NCBI GenBank assembly: GCA_947627615.1
Contig: CANQWS010000001.1
Span: 62,001-126,000, forward strand
Length of the DNA: 64,000 nucleotides
Source: an uncultured Muribaculaceae bacterium
GTDB taxonomy: Bacteria > Bacteroidota > Bacteroidia > Bacteroidales > Muribaculaceae
Direction: 5' to 3'
This document shows, one piece after another, positions 62,442 through 64,000 of the stretch. The position numbers and the translations under genes are program-made. The stretch's first letter is position 1; each line of letters starts with the position of its first letter. The notes under the pieces were generated by a model that saw only the letters and a program-made list of their open reading frames with translations, was not told the origin of the DNA and did not search any database.

Positions 62442-63329
62442 ATGGCAGCACCACGACGCAACGCTTTAGGACGCGGACTTGACTCGCTTATTTCCATGGA
62501 CGACGTTCCCGCACGGGGCTCATCGGCCATCAACGAGATACCTCTTTCACAGATCACGGCCAACCCCGACCAGCCCCGCACGAGCTTCGACGAGGACGCT
62601 CTGGACGAACTGGCCGCTTCAATCCGCGAACTCGGAATCATACAGCCTCTCTCGCTGCGTAAGGTAGGCCCCGACGCCTACCAGATAATAGCCGGCGAAC
62701 GGCGTTACCGCGCCGCGTCGAGGGCAGGGTTGCAGACGGTTCCGGCCTACATACGCACGGCCAACGAGGCAGAACTCACGGAGATGGCCCTCATAGAGAA
62801 CATACAGCGCGAGGACCTCAACGCCATAGAAATAGCCCTGACGTTCAAGAAACTCATCGACCAGTATCAGCTGACTCAGGAGCGTCTCAGCGAGAGAATA
62901 GGTAAGAAACGCGCCACCATAGCCAATTTCCTGCGCCTGCTCCGGCTGCCGGCCGAGGTCCAGCTCGGCCTCAGGGACAAACTCGTGGACATGGGACATG
63001 CGCGTGCCCTTCTGTCAATCGACGATCCCACCGTGCAGCTCCGCATCTACAACAAGATTGTCAAGGAGGGCCTTTCGGTGCGCAGGGTCGAAGAACTCGC
63101 CAAGTCCTACCGCGAGGACAGCGCCCGGTCACGTGACAGCGGACCGAAATCACGGCAGGGGAGTGAGTTCGACATTCTCGGAGAGCATCTTTCGCAGCGT
63201 TTCTCCACTCCCGTAACCTTCGCCTGCAACAAGTCCGGCAAAGGAAAAATCACATTTTCGTTTCAGAACGAGAGTGAACTTGAAAGATTAATTACTATCT
63301 TTGACAATCTAAAGCCTCACGATAACTGA
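62442..63329 (+). CDS. parB: Chromosome partitioning protein ParB (Spo0J)
   Basis: A 295-aa protein: N-terminal CTPase domain (ITANPDQPRTSFDEDALDELAASIRELGIIQPL, AGERRYRAASRAG, the TEMALIENIQREDLNAIE box), a central HTH (LTQERLSERIGKKRATIANFLRLL) for parS, and a C-terminal dimer domain (ITFSFQNESELERLITIFDNL). It follows parA by 55 nt. Confidence 0.96.
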   Translation: MAAPRRNALGRGLDSLISMDDVPARGSSAINEIPLSQITANPDQPRTSFDEDALDELAASIRELGIIQPLSLRKVGPDAYQIIAGERRYRAASRAGLQTVPAYIRTANEAELTEMALIENIQREDLNAIEIALTFKKLIDQYQLTQERLSERIGKKRATIANFLRLLRLPAEVQLGLRDKLVDMGHARALLSIDDPTVQLRIYNKIVKEGLSVRRVEELAKSYREDSARSRDSGPKSRQGSEFDILGEHLSQRFSTPVTFACNKSGKGKITFSFQNESELERLITIFDNLKPHDN

Positions 63330-63407
63330 ATGGCTTCGCGCTGAATTTATGTTCGGCGCGAGTTAATTTGTTGAACGTGTGGCGTTTGTAAACATATTTT
63401 CGTATCA

Positions 63408-64000
63408 GTGCAACGTAGTTTGAAAAAATCCGGCCGCTCTATGATTCTGACCTGCAGCATGCTTCTGGCAGTGCTGTTGAGTCCGTTTAACATTTTTTCA
63501 GCAAATTTTACGATGCCTGATTCACCGGACGAAATGCCGGTCAGAGCACCCGGACGCCGGCCGCTCCCCGTGCTGCCTGACACCATTCCTCTCGGCAACG
63601 AGCCGGCAAGAATTCCGTCGGCCGTGGAGGACGAGTATTTCACCGTCAACGGCGATTCGCTCACGTTTACTCCCGTCGATACCGTGGCCATTGTCAATTC
63701 CGGCAACATGAAGCTATTTTCGGACAGCACGCTGACCAATTCGCCCAACCCCAACGCTACGAAAATATTCACCCCCGATCCCATAAGGGCCGTGTGGCTC
63801 TCGGCGCTCTGTCCCGGTCTGGGCCAGATCTATAACCGCCGTTACTGGAAACTGCCCATAGTGGTGGGCGGCTTTATGGGACTTGGCTACGGTACGTCGT
63901 GGAACAACGGAATGCTCCGCGATTATACCCGTGCCTACAATGATTTTATGGACAATGACCCGTCCACCAATTCCTACATGGACTTCTTCCCGCCCAACAC
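63408..64000 (+). CDS. DUF5683 protein, N-terminal part
   Basis: The frame is open to the window edge. It has a hydrophobic signal-like segment (MILTCSMLLAVLLSPFNIFSA from the ATG at 63441), a proline-rich linker, then IRAVWLSALCPGLGQIYNRRYWKLPIVVGGFMGLGY, the DUF5683 signature, often found after parAB in Bacteroidetes. The ATG lacks positive residues before the helix; a GTG at 63408 or TTG at 63420 would add KKSGR and so is preferred, but the start is uncertain. Function unknown. Confidence 0.75.
   Translation, partial: MQRSLKKSGRSMILTCSMLLAVLLSPFNIFSANFTMPDSPDEMPVRAPGRRPLPVLPDTIPLGNEPARIPSAVEDEYFTVNGDSLTFTPVDTVAIVNSGNMKLFSDSTLTNSPNPNATKIFTPDPIRAVWLSALCPGLGQIYNRRYWKLPIVVGGFMGLGYGTSWNNGMLRDYTRAYNDFMDNDPSTNSYMDFFPPN

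Overview
The window looks like a chromosomal stretch of a gut-type member of the Bacteroidales, most like the Muribaculaceae/Bacteroides side of the order. The genome identity is inferred from content, not from a search. The signs are: promoters of the Bacteroidetes primary-sigma type (TTTG, 19-20 nt spacer, TAnnTTTG) at many genes; GLPGLI-family proteins; carboxypeptidase-regulatory outer-membrane barrels; a two-ACT SerB; DUF5683 after parAB; a sodium-pumping methylmalonyl-CoA decarboxylase with a lamin-tail OadG subunit; and a cephalosporinase of the Bacteroidetes class A2 type. Coding sequence is around 50-55% GC by eye, with a few visibly AT-richer islands (AbiH, the sensor kinase, the stretches at 10.5-10.9 kb and 44.6-45.4 kb).

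Layout. 0-5 kb: the 5' end of zapA and its coiled-coil partner, a DUF486 membrane protein, and the biotin operon bioA-bioF-bioG/C with 4-nt overlaps and a fused BioG-BioC. 4.9-5.3 kb: a tRNA operon (two identical Gly-GCC, one Leu-GAG) behind a perfect consensus promoter. 5.4-10.5 kb: an outer-membrane barrel, DUF488, a DXS-like transketolase, and a two-component pair whose sensor kinase carries two frameshifts. 10.5-14.8 kb: an accessory zone with a 40-bp perfect palindrome, a HTH regulator/membrane protein pair with two matching operators, a structured-RNA-like element, and a decayed outer-membrane receptor. 14.8-24.9 kb: GH27 alpha-galactosidase, SlyD, LMW phosphatase-LpxB, an MsbA-type exporter, a candidate sRNA, DnaG and a metal/cobalamin-type binding lipoprotein. 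25-27.7 kb: an AbiH phage-defence gene, a second copy of the structured-RNA-like element, and repeat-rich intergenic DNA. 27.7-31.4 kb: rplY-pth-S4-helicase. 31.4-38.7 kb: a six-gene operon, BlaI repressor, M56 peptidase/TonB fusion, two GLPGLI proteins, an outer-membrane barrel and a third GLPGLI protein. 38.7-45.1 kb: YjbQ, a META lipoprotein, SIMPL, Ogt, a Bro-N/Fic protein, a 58-aa HTH protein and DnaK. 45.4-50.2 kb: methylmalonyl-CoA epimerase plus the Na+-pumping decarboxylase. 50.4-59.5 kb: an AGE epimerase divergent from a sugar kinase-SerB pair, a tricorn-like protease, Bcp, a class A beta-lactamase and small membrane proteins. 59.5-64 kb: rplS, queA, parA, parB and the start of a DUF5683 gene.

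How it fits together. The biotin operon supplies the cofactor that the decarboxylase biotin carrier needs for the succinate-to-propionate route. The BlaI/M56 operon looks like a proteolysis-sensed envelope module around GLPGLI proteins, whose function is unknown; its repressor has two matching palindromes, one filling the promoter spacer. AbiH, the Fic protein and the beta-lactamase are scattered accessory or defence genes rather than one island. The most original signals are the two homologous RNA-like elements 14 kb apart, the orphan promoter-terminator pair at 21.3-21.4 kb, and the BlaI/M56/GLPGLI operon.
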